This document shows, piece by piece, positions 1-12,268 of a DNA stretch of 64,000 nucleotides. The notes beneath the pieces were generated by a model. That model was not told the origin of the DNA. It did no database searches and worked only from the letters and a program-made list of their open reading frames with translations. Origin of the DNA: Cellulomonas sp. SLBN-39 (GTDB lineage: Bacteria > Actinomycetota > Actinomycetes > Actinomycetales > Cellulomonadaceae); assembly GCF_006715865.1 (NCBI RefSeq), contig NZ_VFOA01000001.1, positions 3,596,001-3,660,000 on the forward strand. Direction: 5' to 3'. Within the stretch, counting starts at the first letter, position 1. Every line of letters begins with the position of its first letter. The position numbers and the translations under genes were made by a program.

Positions 1-622
<622 letters not shown>

Positions 623-623
<1 letters not shown>

Positions 624-1852
624 CAGGCGGCACCCTTCTCGTCAGTGGGCCCGGCGGCACCCGCGGGTGCGTCGTGCGAGCCGTCGCGGGGGGCGGTCAT
701 GAGGTCGAGGAACCGGTCGAACAGGTACGCCGCGTCGTGCGGGCCCGCGGCCGCCTCAGGGTGGTACTGCACGGAGAACGCGGGCAGGTCGAGCGCCTCG
801 AGGCCCTCCACGACGTCGTCGTTGAGGCACACGTGCGACACCCGCACGCGCCCGTACCGGCCGCCGTCGAACGGGGCGACCGTGTCGGCGTCGCGGGGTG
901 CGTCGACCGCGAACCCGTGGTTGTGGGCCGTGATCTCGACCTTGCCGGTGGTGCGGTCCATGACCGGCTGGTTCACGCCGCGGTGGCCGTAGCCCAGCTT
1001 GTACGTGCCGAAGCCCAGGGCCCGGCCGAACAGCTGGTTGCCGTAGCAGATGCCGAAGAACGGCACCCGGCGGTCGAGCACGCCCCGCAGCAGGTCGATC
1101 TCGTGGGTGGCCGCCGACGGGTCGCCGGGGCCGTTGGAGAAGAAGACGCCGTCCGGCTCGACGGCCAGCACGTCGGCGATCGTCGACGTCGAGGGCAGCA
1201 CGTGCACCTCGACGCCGCGCTCGGCCAGCCGCTGCGGCGTCATCGCCTTGATGCCCAGGTCGACGGCCGCCACGCGGGCCAGGGGCTGCTCCCGCGGCGT
1301 GCCGTCCGGGCCCAGGGCGGGCACGACGTACGCCGTGTCGACGCTGACCTCGGCGGCCAGGTCGGCACCGGCCATCGGCGGCGCGGAGCGGACCTCGTCG
1401 AGCAGCTCGTCGACGGGCCGGCGGGTACCGTCCTCGCCGTGCAGGGCGGGGCCCGAGAAGACGCCGGCGCGCATCACGCCGCGCTCGCGCAGGTGCCGCG
1501 TCAGCGCCCGGGTGTCCAGCCCGCTGATCCCGACGACACCCTGCGCGACGAGCTCCTCGTCGAGCGTGCGGCGCGAGCGCCAGCTCGACGCGCGGCGCGC
1601 GGGTTCGCGGACCACGTAGCCCGCGACCCAGATGCGCGTCGACTCGTCGTCCTCGTCGTTCACGCCGGTGTTGCCGATGTGCGGGGCGGTCATCACGACG
1701 ATCTGCCGGTGGTACGAGGGGTCGGTGAGGGTCTCCTGGTACCCGGTCATGCCGGTGTTGAAGACGATCTCCCCCAGCGTCCGACCGACGGCGCCGTAGG
1801 CCCGTCCGGTGAACGTGCGGCCGTCCTCGAGGACGAGGATCGCGTCGCTCAT
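623..1852 (-). CDS. carA: carbamoyl-phosphate synthase small (glutaminase) subunit
   Basis: Hydrolyses glutamine and passes ammonia to CarB. The 409-residue length is normal. The N-terminal half holds the small-subunit domain ([15 protein letters not shown]); the C-terminal half is a class I glutamine amidotransferase with nucleophile Cys269 in FFGICYGNQ and the His364/Glu366 pair in QYHPEA. The nucleophile motif reads GICYGNQ instead of the enterobacterial GICLGHQ, which is common in actinobacteria. ATG at 1852 overlaps the upstream stop by ATGA, and the 3' end overlaps carB by one base. It belongs to the pyr operon. Confidence 0.97.
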
Positions 1853-2418
1853 GACTGCTCCTCCTGCGCCGGGGCCGGCGCGGTGACGGGGTCGGTGACG
1901 GGGTGGTCCGCGCCGGGCGCGGCGACCAGCGCGGACGCCGCGGTGAGCAGCGTCCCCCGGTCGGTGTCGTGGCGCACGTGCAGCGCGGTGTCGAGCGCGG
2001 TGCCGGTGGTCGGGTCCGGGACCCAGGTGAGCACGACGAGGCCGTCGCGCCCGACGAACTTGCCGGCCTGGCCGGGGGCGGTGCCCACGGACCGCAGCGC
2101 GGACGCGGGGACCCACAGGTCGACGGCACCCGTGCGGCGCACGAGCACGCCCGTGGGGTGCACCGCGACGTGGGCGGGGCTGCGGACGCCGAGGTCGTGC
2201 GCGACGACCCGGTCGAGCCAGTCGCCGGCGCGGGTGGACGACACGTAGACGGCCTCCGCGGGCCCGGCCGTCGGCGTGCCGGCGTCGGCGGGCACCTCCG
2301 GCAGCGTGGGCACGAGCAGGGCCGTGCGGCGCGCGCGGCCCTGCCAGCCGCGCCACATGCCCCACAGGCCGAGCGCCGCGAGCGAGACGAGGAGGGTGAC
2401 GGACAGCCAGAGCGGCAT
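1849..2418 (-). CDS. PH-like domain membrane protein of the pyr operon, function unknown
   Basis: A 189-residue protein with one N-terminal membrane helix (about residues 3-22, [20 protein letters not shown]) followed by a soluble domain and an acidic, Pro/Ala-rich tail. I recognise it as the uncharacterised small membrane protein often found between pyrC and carA in actinobacterial pyrimidine operons, usually annotated as PH-like or as a transporter; the family name is from memory. Its start ATG at 2418 shares a base with the pyrC stop and its own stop overlaps carA by ATGA, so it is made in step with the pathway enzymes. A role in pathway organisation, regulation or uptake is speculation. 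Confidence 0.85.
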   Translation of the reverse strand: MPLWLSVTLLVSLAALGLWGMWRGWQGRARRTALLVPTLPEVPADAGTPTAGPAEAVYVSSTRAGDWLDRVVAHDLGVRSPAHVAVHPTGVLVRRTGAVDLWVPASALRSVGTAPGQAGKFVGRDGLVVLTWVPDPTTGTALDTALHVRHDTDRGTLLTAASALVAAPGADHPVTDPVTAPAPAQEEQS

Positions 2419-3745
2419 CAGGCGTGCACCCCCTCGGCGGCGGCGGTGCGCTCGACGGGCCGGCCGTCGAGCACGGTGGCCCGGCCCCGCAGGAACGTCG
2501 CGACGACCGCACCGGGCAGCTCGACGCCGCCGAACGGGCTGTTGACGCTCGCGGTGGCCTGCTCCTCGGGCACCACGACGCGGCGCGCGGCGGGGTCGAC
2601 GAGCGTGAGGTTCGCCGGCTCGCCGACCGCGACCGGCCGCCCCTGGTCCTCGACGCGCCCGATCCGGGCGGGCGCCGTCGACAGCACGCGCGCGACGTCC
2701 GCCCAGGTCATCCGCCCGGTGTCGACCATCGCGGCCTGCACGACCGACAGGACCGTCTCCAGCCCGGTCATGCCGAAGGCCGCCGCGGCCCACTCGCAGT
2801 CCTTGTCCTCGCGCGTGTGCGGGGCGTGGTCGGTCGCGACGATGTCGATCGTCCCGTCCTCGAGCCCGGCGCGCACGGCCTCGACGTCCGCGGCGGTGCG
2901 CAGCGGCGGGTTGACCTTGTAGCGCGGGTCGTACCCGCGCACGAGCTCGTCGGTGAGCATGAGGTGGTGCGGCGTCGCCTCGGCGGTGACGTCGATGCCG
3001 CGGGCCTTGGCCCAGCGCACGATCTCGACGGACCCGGCCGTCGACAGGTGGCACACGTGCAGGCGGGATCCGACGTGCTCGGCGAGCAGCACGTCGCGGG
3101 CGACGATCGCCTCCTCGGCGACCGCCGGCCAGCCCGTCAGGCCGAGCTCGGCCGAGACGACGCCCTCGTGCATCTGGGCGCCGTCGGTCAGCCGCGGCTC
3201 CTGGGCGTGCTGGGCCACGACCCCGTCGAACGCCTTGACGTACTCCAGGGCCCGGCGCATGACCACGGGGTCGTGCACGCACCTCCCGTCGTCGGAGAAC
3301 ACCCGCACCCGGGCCGCGGAGCGGGCCATCGCCGCGAGCTCGGCGAGCCGCTCGCCCTCGAGGCCGACCGTGACGGCGCCGACGGGGTGCACGTCGACCC
3401 AGCCCGCGTCGCGCCCGATCCGCCAGACCTGCTCCACGACGCCCGCGGTGTCCTGGGTGGGTGTCGTGTTCGCCATCGCGTGCACGGCGGTGAACCCGCC
3501 GAGCGCGGCGGCCCGCGTGCCGGACACGATGGTCTCGGCGTCCTCGCGGCCCGGCTCGCGCAGGTGGGTGTGCAGGTCGACCAGGCCGGGCAGCAGCACG
3601 TGCCCGGCGCCCTCGACGACGTGCGCGTCGGCGGCCCGCGGGTCGGCGGCGGCCGCGGCACCGAGCGCGGCGACCGTGCCGTCGGCGAGCAGCACGTCGG
3701 TGGGGTCGCCGCCCAGGGGCGCGACGCCCCGCAGCAGGTAGGTGG

Positions 3746-3749
<4 letters not shown>
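2418..3749 (-). CDS. pyrC: dihydroorotase
   Basis: Cyclises N-carbamoyl-aspartate to dihydroorotate, the third step of UMP synthesis. The 443-residue protein is an amidohydrolase of the class I type. It shows the metal-binding HTHLREPG signature near residue 60, further histidines in VAQHAQEP and LHVCHLST, and the late motif [11 protein letters not shown] carrying the catalytic Asp. ATG at 3749 overlaps the pyrB stop by ATGA. In bacteria with this arrangement the enzyme often contacts aspartate transcarbamoylase; the direct coupling of the two genes fits that but does not prove it. Confidence 0.97.
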
Positions 3750-5385
<1,636 letters not shown>

Positions 5386-5425
5386 TCTTAAAGGAAGGCC
5401 GGCCGGCGGGACGCCGGTCGCCTTC

Positions 5426-5431
5426 ACCCTA
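5426..5431 (-). promoter_or_regulatory. -10 box of the pyr operon promoter
   Basis: TAGGGT on the minus strand, a typical actinobacterial -10 hexamer. Transcription would begin near 5419 and give a leader of about 65 bases that contains a small GC-rich hairpin and then the PyrR-binding loop. No clear -35 element is visible. Confidence 0.55.
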
Positions 5432-5603
5432 CCGTCGCCGTCGCGTCGCTCCCCCGCCCGCCACGGCGTGAGACGGCCCACGTCCCGGCCACCCGGACGG
5501 GTGACCGGGACGCCCGCCGGGGCCGGACGGACCGGGCGTACCGGGCGCCCGGTCACCCGGACGGCCCGTCACACCCGGGCGGCGGGCGGCCGATGGGGAG
5601 AGC

Positions 5604-7904
5604 ATGCTCGGAGACGTCCCGCTGTGGACGACCGTCCTGCAGTTCCTCGCTGCGGGTCTGGTCGGCGGTTTCTGCGTCCTGCAGTGGGTCGGCTGGCGCG
5701 GGTCGCTGCGCGCCGAGGGCCGTCTGTGGCCGCTCGCCCTGTCGTCGGCCGTCGCCGTGCAGCTCCTCGTGGCCGGCGTCCACGGGCTCGTCACGGGCGA
5801 CCTCGCCCCCGAGATCCTCACCGGCGTCCACGCGCAGGTGTCCGGGGTCGTCGCCCTCCTGCTCGTCCCCACCACGCGCGCCCTCGGCGGCGGCCCGTCG
5901 CCACGCCCCTGGGTCGTCGCCGCCGGCACCGTGCTCGCCGTGCGCTCCGTGCTCTGGTGGGTCGACCTGCGCCTGGGCACGCAGGTCGTCGTCGGACGGC
6001 CCGTCGCCGTCGCCCTGCTGCTCGTCGTCGTGGCCGTCGTCCTCGCCTACGTCGTCGCCGCCCTCGGCCGGACCCGCCTGCAGGGCATCGGCTGGCTCGT
6101 GGCCACGCTCGGGGGCGTGTCCCTCGCCCTGCTCACGTGGTCGGTCGTGCACACCGGGACGCAGGACGCGCACGTGATCGCCGCGCTGTGGCCCCTGCCG
6201 TTCGTGCTCGCGCTCGAGACCGTCGCCCTCGTGCGGCTGCGCCGCTCCCAGCGCACCGCCCGGCGCCGCGGGGTCATGCGCGACGCCCTGGCCGACGTCA
6301 CCAACACCGCCTGGTTCCGCCAGGACGCCGACCAGCTCCTCGAGCACGCCCGCGACGCCGCCCGCACCGTGCTCGGCGACCCGAGCGTCGAGGGCTCGCT
6401 GCGCCCGCTGCAGAACGGCCGCTTCGTGGCCGAGCTCTACGTCGACGACGCCACGCACCTGCTGCCGTTCGAGCGCGCGTTCCTCGTCGACCTCGCCCAG
6501 GTCGTCTCGACCGCCGCGGAGCGGTACGTGCTCGCCGACCGGCTCGCCCGCGCCGCCGTCACCGACCCGCTCACGCACCTGCCCAACCGGCGCGCGGTCG
6601 ACGACCACCTCAGGGAGTCCCTCGAGCAGGCGGGCGTCGAGCGCACCCGCGTAGCCCTGCTGTACGTCGACGTCGACGGGTTCAAGGCCGTCAACGACCG
6701 GCTCGGCCATGCCGGCGGCGACGAGCTGCTGCGCCGCGTCGCCGACTGGCTGCGCACCTCGCAGGCCGACCCCGACTCGTTCGTCGGGCGCCTCGCCGGC
6801 GACGAGTTCGCCGTCGTGGTGTGCCGGGCGCCGGGCGACGAGGAGCTCGCCGCCCGGGCCGCGACGCTGTGCGCGGGGTTCGCCGAGCAGGTCGGCGGCG
6901 CCGGCGGCCCCCGCCTGACCTGCGGCGTCGCCGCGTGGGAGCCCACCGCCGTCGCCGCGCCCGACGTGCTGCTGCGTGACGCCGACGCCGCGATGCTCGA
7001 GGCCAAGCGCACCCGCAGCGGCCACCGCCTGTACGACCGCGAGCTGCGCGAGCGCACCGAGCAGCAGCGCCGCCGGCGCGCCGCCCTCGAGCGCGCGGTC
7101 GCCGAGGACCGCATCACCGCCTACTACCAGCCCATCGTCGACGCCCGCACCCTCGAGGTGCTCAGCCTCGAGGCGCTGGCACGGTGGGAGGAGGACGGCG
7201 ACCTGGTGCTGCCCGGCGAGTGGATCGACATCGCCGAGGAGTCCGGCCTCATCGTGCCCATCGGGCGGCACATGCTGCGCCTGGCCCGCCGCGCCCTCGA
7301 CCGCCACCAGATGCCGCTCGCCGTGAACCTCTCGGCCCGCGAGCTCCACGAGCCGGACGTCCTCGAGCGCATCGACGAGGCCTGGTCCGGGGGACCGTGG
7401 GAGCACCTCACCCTGGAGATCACGGAGTCGGTGATGCTGCGCACCTCGGCCGCCGTGCCGGTGCTGTCCGAGCTGCGGGCCCGGGGAGCGCACATCGCGC
7501 TCGACGACTTCGGCACGGGGTACTCCTCGCTGGCCCGCCTGGCCCGCCTGCCCGTCGACATCCTCAAGATCGACCGGTCGTTCGTCCGCGAGGTCCGCAC
7601 GCCGCGCGGCGCCGGCGCGGTCCGCGCCATCGTCTCGCTCGCGGGGCACCACGGCCTGGAGGTCGTCGCCGAGGGCGTCGAGTCCGCCGCCGACCTCGAG
7701 GCCCTCGTCGACCTCGGCGTGCCACGCGTGCAGGGCAACTTCGTCGGCCGGCCCGCGCCCGGCATCCCCGTCCGCGGCGCGCGTCCCGTCCCCCGGCCGG
7801 TGGCACGTCCCCGCCCGCTGCGACGACGCACCGGCACCGGTGACGTGGTCCCCCGGCCGCTGCGCGTGGTCGCCGACGACACGGTCGCCCCCGAGCTGCT
7901 CTGA
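5604..7904 (+). CDS. seven-helix membrane GGDEF-EAL protein (cyclic-di-GMP turnover)
   Basis: A 766-residue protein. Residues 1 to about 210 hold seven hydrophobic helices with no recognised sensor name; about 225-320 look GAF-like; about 325-480 are the GGDEF domain; about 500-740 the EAL domain. The GGDEF signature is RLAGDEF (Ala397-Phe401), a conservative change still found in active cyclases; no upstream RxxD inhibitory site is visible. The EAL domain keeps SLEALARW (Glu523), NLSARE, EITESVM, LDDFGTGYSS (Asp634/635), LKIDRSFV and VVAEGVES, so it looks like a competent phosphodiesterase; the closing QGNFVGRP replaces the usual QGY. The GGGGAG before ATG 5604 supports the start. It stands alone, divergent from the pyr operon. 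Confidence 0.92.
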   Translation: MLGDVPLWTTVLQFLAAGLVGGFCVLQWVGWRGSLRAEGRLWPLALSSAVAVQLLVAGVHGLVTGDLAPEILTGVHAQVSGVVALLLVPTTRALGGGPSPRPWVVAAGTVLAVRSVLWWVDLRLGTQVVVGRPVAVALLLVVVAVVLAYVVAALGRTRLQGIGWLVATLGGVSLALLTWSVVHTGTQDAHVIAALWPLPFVLALETVALVRLRRSQRTARRRGVMRDALADVTNTAWFRQDADQLLEHARDAARTVLGDPSVEGSLRPLQNGRFVAELYVDDATHLLPFERAFLVDLAQVVSTAAERYVLADRLARAAVTDPLTHLPNRRAVDDHLRESLEQAGVERTRVALLYVDVDGFKAVNDRLGHAGGDELLRRVADWLRTSQADPDSFVGRLAGDEFAVVVCRAPGDEELAARAATLCAGFAEQVGGAGGPRLTCGVAAWEPTAVAAPDVLLRDADAAMLEAKRTRSGHRLYDRELRERTEQQRRRRAALERAVAEDRITAYYQPIVDARTLEVLSLEALARWEEDGDLVLPGEWIDIAEESGLIVPIGRHMLRLARRALDRHQMPLAVNLSARELHEPDVLERIDEAWSGGPWEHLTLEITESVMLRTSAAVPVLSELRARGAHIALDDFGTGYSSLARLARLPVDILKIDRSFVREVRTPRGAGAVRAIVSLAGHHGLEVVAEGVESAADLEALVDLGVPRVQGNFVGRPAPGIPVRGARPVPRPVARPRPLRRRTGTGDVVPRPLRVVADDTVAPELL

Positions 7905-8010
7905 CCCGACGGGCGCACGACGCCCGCCCCCGACCGCGGCACCTGCCGCACCTCGCGCCGGACGGCGCCGCGCACGGGTCGGTGCGCGACGCGCAGGCGT
8001 CCGGCGCAGC

Positions 8011-8048
8011 ACGAGGGGCGCACCACCTCCGGGCGGTGCGCCCCTCGT
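8011..8048. terminator. bidirectional hairpin terminator
   Basis: Perfect 14-bp arms (ACGAGGGGCGCACC and its complement) around a 10-base loop, lying between the convergent GGDEF-EAL gene and nusB. There is no U tract, as is usual in high-GC actinobacteria. The rest of 7905-8093 shows no gene. Confidence 0.75.
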
Positions 8049-8093
8049 CGACGTCGCCCCCTCACCCGTCCGGGCGGGGCGCGGCCCGGTCGC

Positions 8094-8510
8094 TCAGGCC
8101 AGCAGCGTCGGCTTCAGCTCCACGATCCGTCCGAGCAGGCCGTTGACGAACGACGGCGAGTCGTCGGTCGACAGCGCACGCGCCAGGTCCACCGCCTCGT
8201 CGACGGCGACGGCGTCGGGGACGTCGTCGTTGAACAGGACCTCCCACGTGCCGATCCGCAGCAGCGCCCGGTCGACGGCGGGCATCCGCGCGATCGTCCA
8301 GCCGTGCGCGTGCGTGGCCAGGACCTCGTCGATGCGCTCGCGGTGGTCGAGCACGCCCTCGACGAGGTCGACGGCGTACTGCGGCAGCGCCGCCTCGGTG
8401 CCCGGCTCGACGATCCGTCGGGCGAGCAGCTCGGCGGGGTCGATGCCGCGCTGGTCGGCCTCGAAGAGCACGTCGAGCGCGCGCTTGCGGGCCTTGCTCC
8501 GGGCTCCCAC
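8094..8510 (-). CDS. nusB: transcription antitermination factor NusB
   Basis: A 138-residue all-helical RNA-binding protein which, with S10 (NusE), assembles the antitermination complex on rRNA transcripts. The N-terminus GARSKARKRALDVLFEADQR and the C-terminal FNDDVPDAVAVDEAVDLAR and FVNGLLGRI segments are the family hallmarks. GTG at 8510 lies one base after the efp stop, so it is the second gene of an efp-nusB unit, a conserved pairing in bacteria. Confidence 0.96.
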   Translation of the reverse strand: MGARSKARKRALDVLFEADQRGIDPAELLARRIVEPGTEAALPQYAVDLVEGVLDHRERIDEVLATHAHGWTIARMPAVDRALLRIGTWEVLFNDDVPDAVAVDEAVDLARALSTDDSPSFVNGLLGRIVELKPTLLA

Positions 8511-8511
8511 G

Positions 8512-9075
8512 TCAGTCGTTCACACGGCCCAGGTAGCTGCCGTCACGGGTGTCCACCTTGACCTTGGTACCGGCCTCGAGGAACAGCGGCACCTGGATCT
8601 CGTAGCCCGTCTCGAGCGTGGCCGGCTTGGTGCCGCCGGTCGAGCGGTCGCCCTGCAGGCCCGGCTCGGTGTACGTCAGCTCGAGGACGACCGACGGGGG
8701 GAGCTCGACGTACAGCGGGACGCCGTCGTTGGTGGCGACGAGCGCGTTCTGGTTCTCGAGCAGGAAGTTGGCGACGTCGCCGACCGTGGCCTCGGGCACG
8801 TTGAGCTGGTCGAACGTGTCCGTGTCCATGAACACGTAGTCCGTGCCGTCCTTGTACAGGTACTGCATGTCGCGCTTGTCGACGTTGGCCGTCTCGACCT
8901 TGATGCCGGCGTTGAACGTCTTGTCGACGACCTTGCCGGACAGGACGTTCTTGAGCTTGGTGCGCACGAAGGCGCCGCCCTTGCCGGGCTTGACGTGCTG
9001 GAACTCCACGACGGTCCACAGCTGGCCGTCGATGCGCAGCACGGTGCCGTTCTTGAGGTCGTTGGTGGTCGCCAC
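8512..9075 (-). CDS. efp: translation elongation factor P
   Basis: Relieves ribosome stalling at polyproline runs. I place the start at GTG 9075, giving 187 residues ([17 protein letters not shown]), because it has a GGAG ten bases upstream and matches the usual family N-terminus; a longer reading to 9132 adds a non-conserved extension. The protein has the KOW-like N-domain with the tip loop [10 protein letters not shown], whose Lys is the residue modified in other phyla, and two OB domains ending in [16 protein letters not shown]. No modification genes are seen here, in line with actinobacterial EF-P working unmodified. Confidence 0.96.
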   Translation of the reverse strand: MATTNDLKNGTVLRIDGQLWTVVEFQHVKPGKGGAFVRTKLKNVLSGKVVDKTFNAGIKVETANVDKRDMQYLYKDGTDYVFMDTDTFDQLNVPEATVGDVANFLLENQNALVATNDGVPLYVELPPSVVLELTYTEPGLQGDRSTGGTKPATLETGYEIQVPLFLEAGTKVKVDTRDGSYLGRVND

Positions 9076-9174
9076 GGGCGTCGTTCTCCAAGTCACGGAT
9101 CGGGTGCGGTGGTCGGGCCTCGGCGCCGGCACGTCGTGCCGGGCGGGCGGGTGAACGGCCGCAGGCCGTCGACC

Positions 9175-9180
9175 ATCCTA
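9175..9180 (-). promoter_or_regulatory. -10 box for efp-nusB
   Basis: TAGGAT on the minus strand about 100 bases upstream of the efp GTG. The -35 region is not recognisable. The leader would be about 93 bases. Confidence 0.5.
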
Positions 9181-9250
9181 GCGCGGCGCACGGTGCGGGC
9201 CCGTCCGGGGCACCCGTCCCGGCGCCCACGCACCGCGGGGGCCGGCCCGC

Positions 9251-9682
9251 TCAGGTGAGCAGGGCGTGCCCCACGAGCCCGACGCCCGCCGACCACGCCA
9301 GCGACGCGAGCGTGCCGATGACGAAGCGCTCGGACGCGCCGGGGTTCTCCCGCAGCTCCGGGTAGCGCCCCAGGCCCTTGACCGCCACGACCACCGCGAC
9401 GCCCTCGGGCTGCCCGGCCAGCAGCGCGCCGGTGACGAGCAGCCGCTCCAGCAGGCCGATCCACGTGCCGCCGCGCAGGACGAGCTGCGCGCCCTCGCCC
9501 TCGGGACCGTCGCTCTGCGCGAGGGGCTCGAGCAGCACCGGTCCGCGCGTGCGCGAGCGTCCCCGCCCGGCGTCGGTCGACCGGGACGCGAGCCGCAGCA
9601 CGAGGAGCACGGCCAGCCATCCCCCGCCCGCGGACACGACGAGTGCTGCCGACCAGACGAGGACCTGCAGCGCCGGGTGCAC
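9251..9682 (-). CDS. small membrane protein paired with the SatD-family gene
   Basis: A 143-residue protein with an N-terminal helix (about 5-30), a polar middle, a helix around GLLERLLVTGALLAGQPEGVAVVVAVKGLGRY (about 75-105), then FVIGTLASLAWSAGVGLVGHALL at the C-terminus. This late pattern (LLER...KGLGR..EL...ERFVIGTL) recurs in small membrane proteins encoded beside SatD-like genes. It begins 16 bases after the SatD-family stop and is surely co-transcribed with it. No catalytic residues are evident and I cannot name a function. Confidence 0.8.
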   Translation of the reverse strand: MHPALQVLVWSAALVVSAGGGWLAVLLVLRLASRSTDAGRGRSRTRGPVLLEPLAQSDGPEGEGAQLVLRGGTWIGLLERLLVTGALLAGQPEGVAVVVAVKGLGRYPELRENPGASERFVIGTLASLAWSAGVGLVGHALLT

Positions 9683-9698
9683 GGCCCCGACCCTCCCG

Positions 9699-10349
9699 TC
9701 AGCCGGCGGCCTGCGTCAACAGGCGCGCCGCGAGGGGGTGCAGGGCGACCTCCTCGGCGCGCAGCGCGGCGCGCAGCCGCTGGCTGACGGCCTGCTGGCT
9801 GATCCCGAAGGTCTGCGCGAGGTCCTCCTGCACGGGGGCGGCGACGGACGGGCGCGGCCGGGCGAGGACGGCGGGCGCGTCGGGCGCCGTGCCGTCGGGC
9901 AGGCCGTCGAGCGCGTCGACGACCGCCCACCCGGCCGGGGTCCGGCGGGCACGGACGGCGGCGAGGAGGGTCAGGAGCGCCTCGGCGTCGGCCGCAGCCC
10001 CCGGCTCGGCGCCCCGCACGGCGAGGCTGACCGGGCGGGCCCGGGACTTCGCGGCCTCGACGGCCTCGCGGGCGAGGACGAAGGCGGCGCCGGAGCCCGC
10101 GCGCGGCGACGCCGGCAGCGGCTCGTCGACGGGTCCGGCGCCGACGCCCACCGACCAGCCGCCGGCGCGCAGCACGCCCAGCACGAGCCGGACGACGTCG
10201 TCGGCGTCGTCGAGGACGCCCTGGACCTCGTCACCGACGGTGCGCTCGAACCCGCGCAGGGCGGGCACGGCACGCAGACGGTCGAGCAGGGCGGGGACCT
10301 GGTCGGTGCCGCGTCTGCTGCCGCGCTGGTCGAGGTCGACGACGAACAT
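9699..10349 (-). CDS. SatD-family protein with C-terminal helix-turn-helix
   Basis: A 216-residue protein beginning MFVVDLDQRGSRRGTDQVP, which I recognise as the SatD family, first named from a streptococcal acid-tolerance locus. Residues 1 to about 145 form a compact domain with FERTVGDEVQGVLDD and GGWSVGVGAGPV; residues about 170-210 form a helix-turn-helix (AQTFGISQQAVSQRLRAAL). The DNA-binding tail and an imperfect palindrome just upstream suggest autoregulation. It forms a two-gene unit with the membrane protein that follows. The biochemical function is unknown. Confidence 0.85.
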   Translation of the reverse strand: MFVVDLDQRGSRRGTDQVPALLDRLRAVPALRGFERTVGDEVQGVLDDADDVVRLVLGVLRAGGWSVGVGAGPVDEPLPASPRAGSGAAFVLAREAVEAAKSRARPVSLAVRGAEPGAAADAEALLTLLAAVRARRTPAGWAVVDALDGLPDGTAPDAPAVLARPRPSVAAPVQEDLAQTFGISQQAVSQRLRAALRAEEVALHPLAARLLTQAAG

Positions 10350-10352
10350 GGC

Positions 10353-10370
10353 ACAAGTGCAGCACCTTGT
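10353..10370. promoter_or_regulatory. imperfect palindrome ahead of the SatD-family gene, candidate operator
   Basis: On the minus strand ACAAGGTGCTGCACTTGT: ACAA...TTGT and GTGC-T-GCAC match with one unpaired G. It ends 3 bases before the ATG and covers the only Shine-Dalgarno-like AAGGTG, so a bound repressor would block initiation. It is AT-richer than its surroundings. Confidence 0.45.
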
Positions 10371-10402
10371 TCATGGACGCACAAGCCCAGAGGCTTGATC
10401 GG

Positions 10403-12268
<1,866 letters not shown>

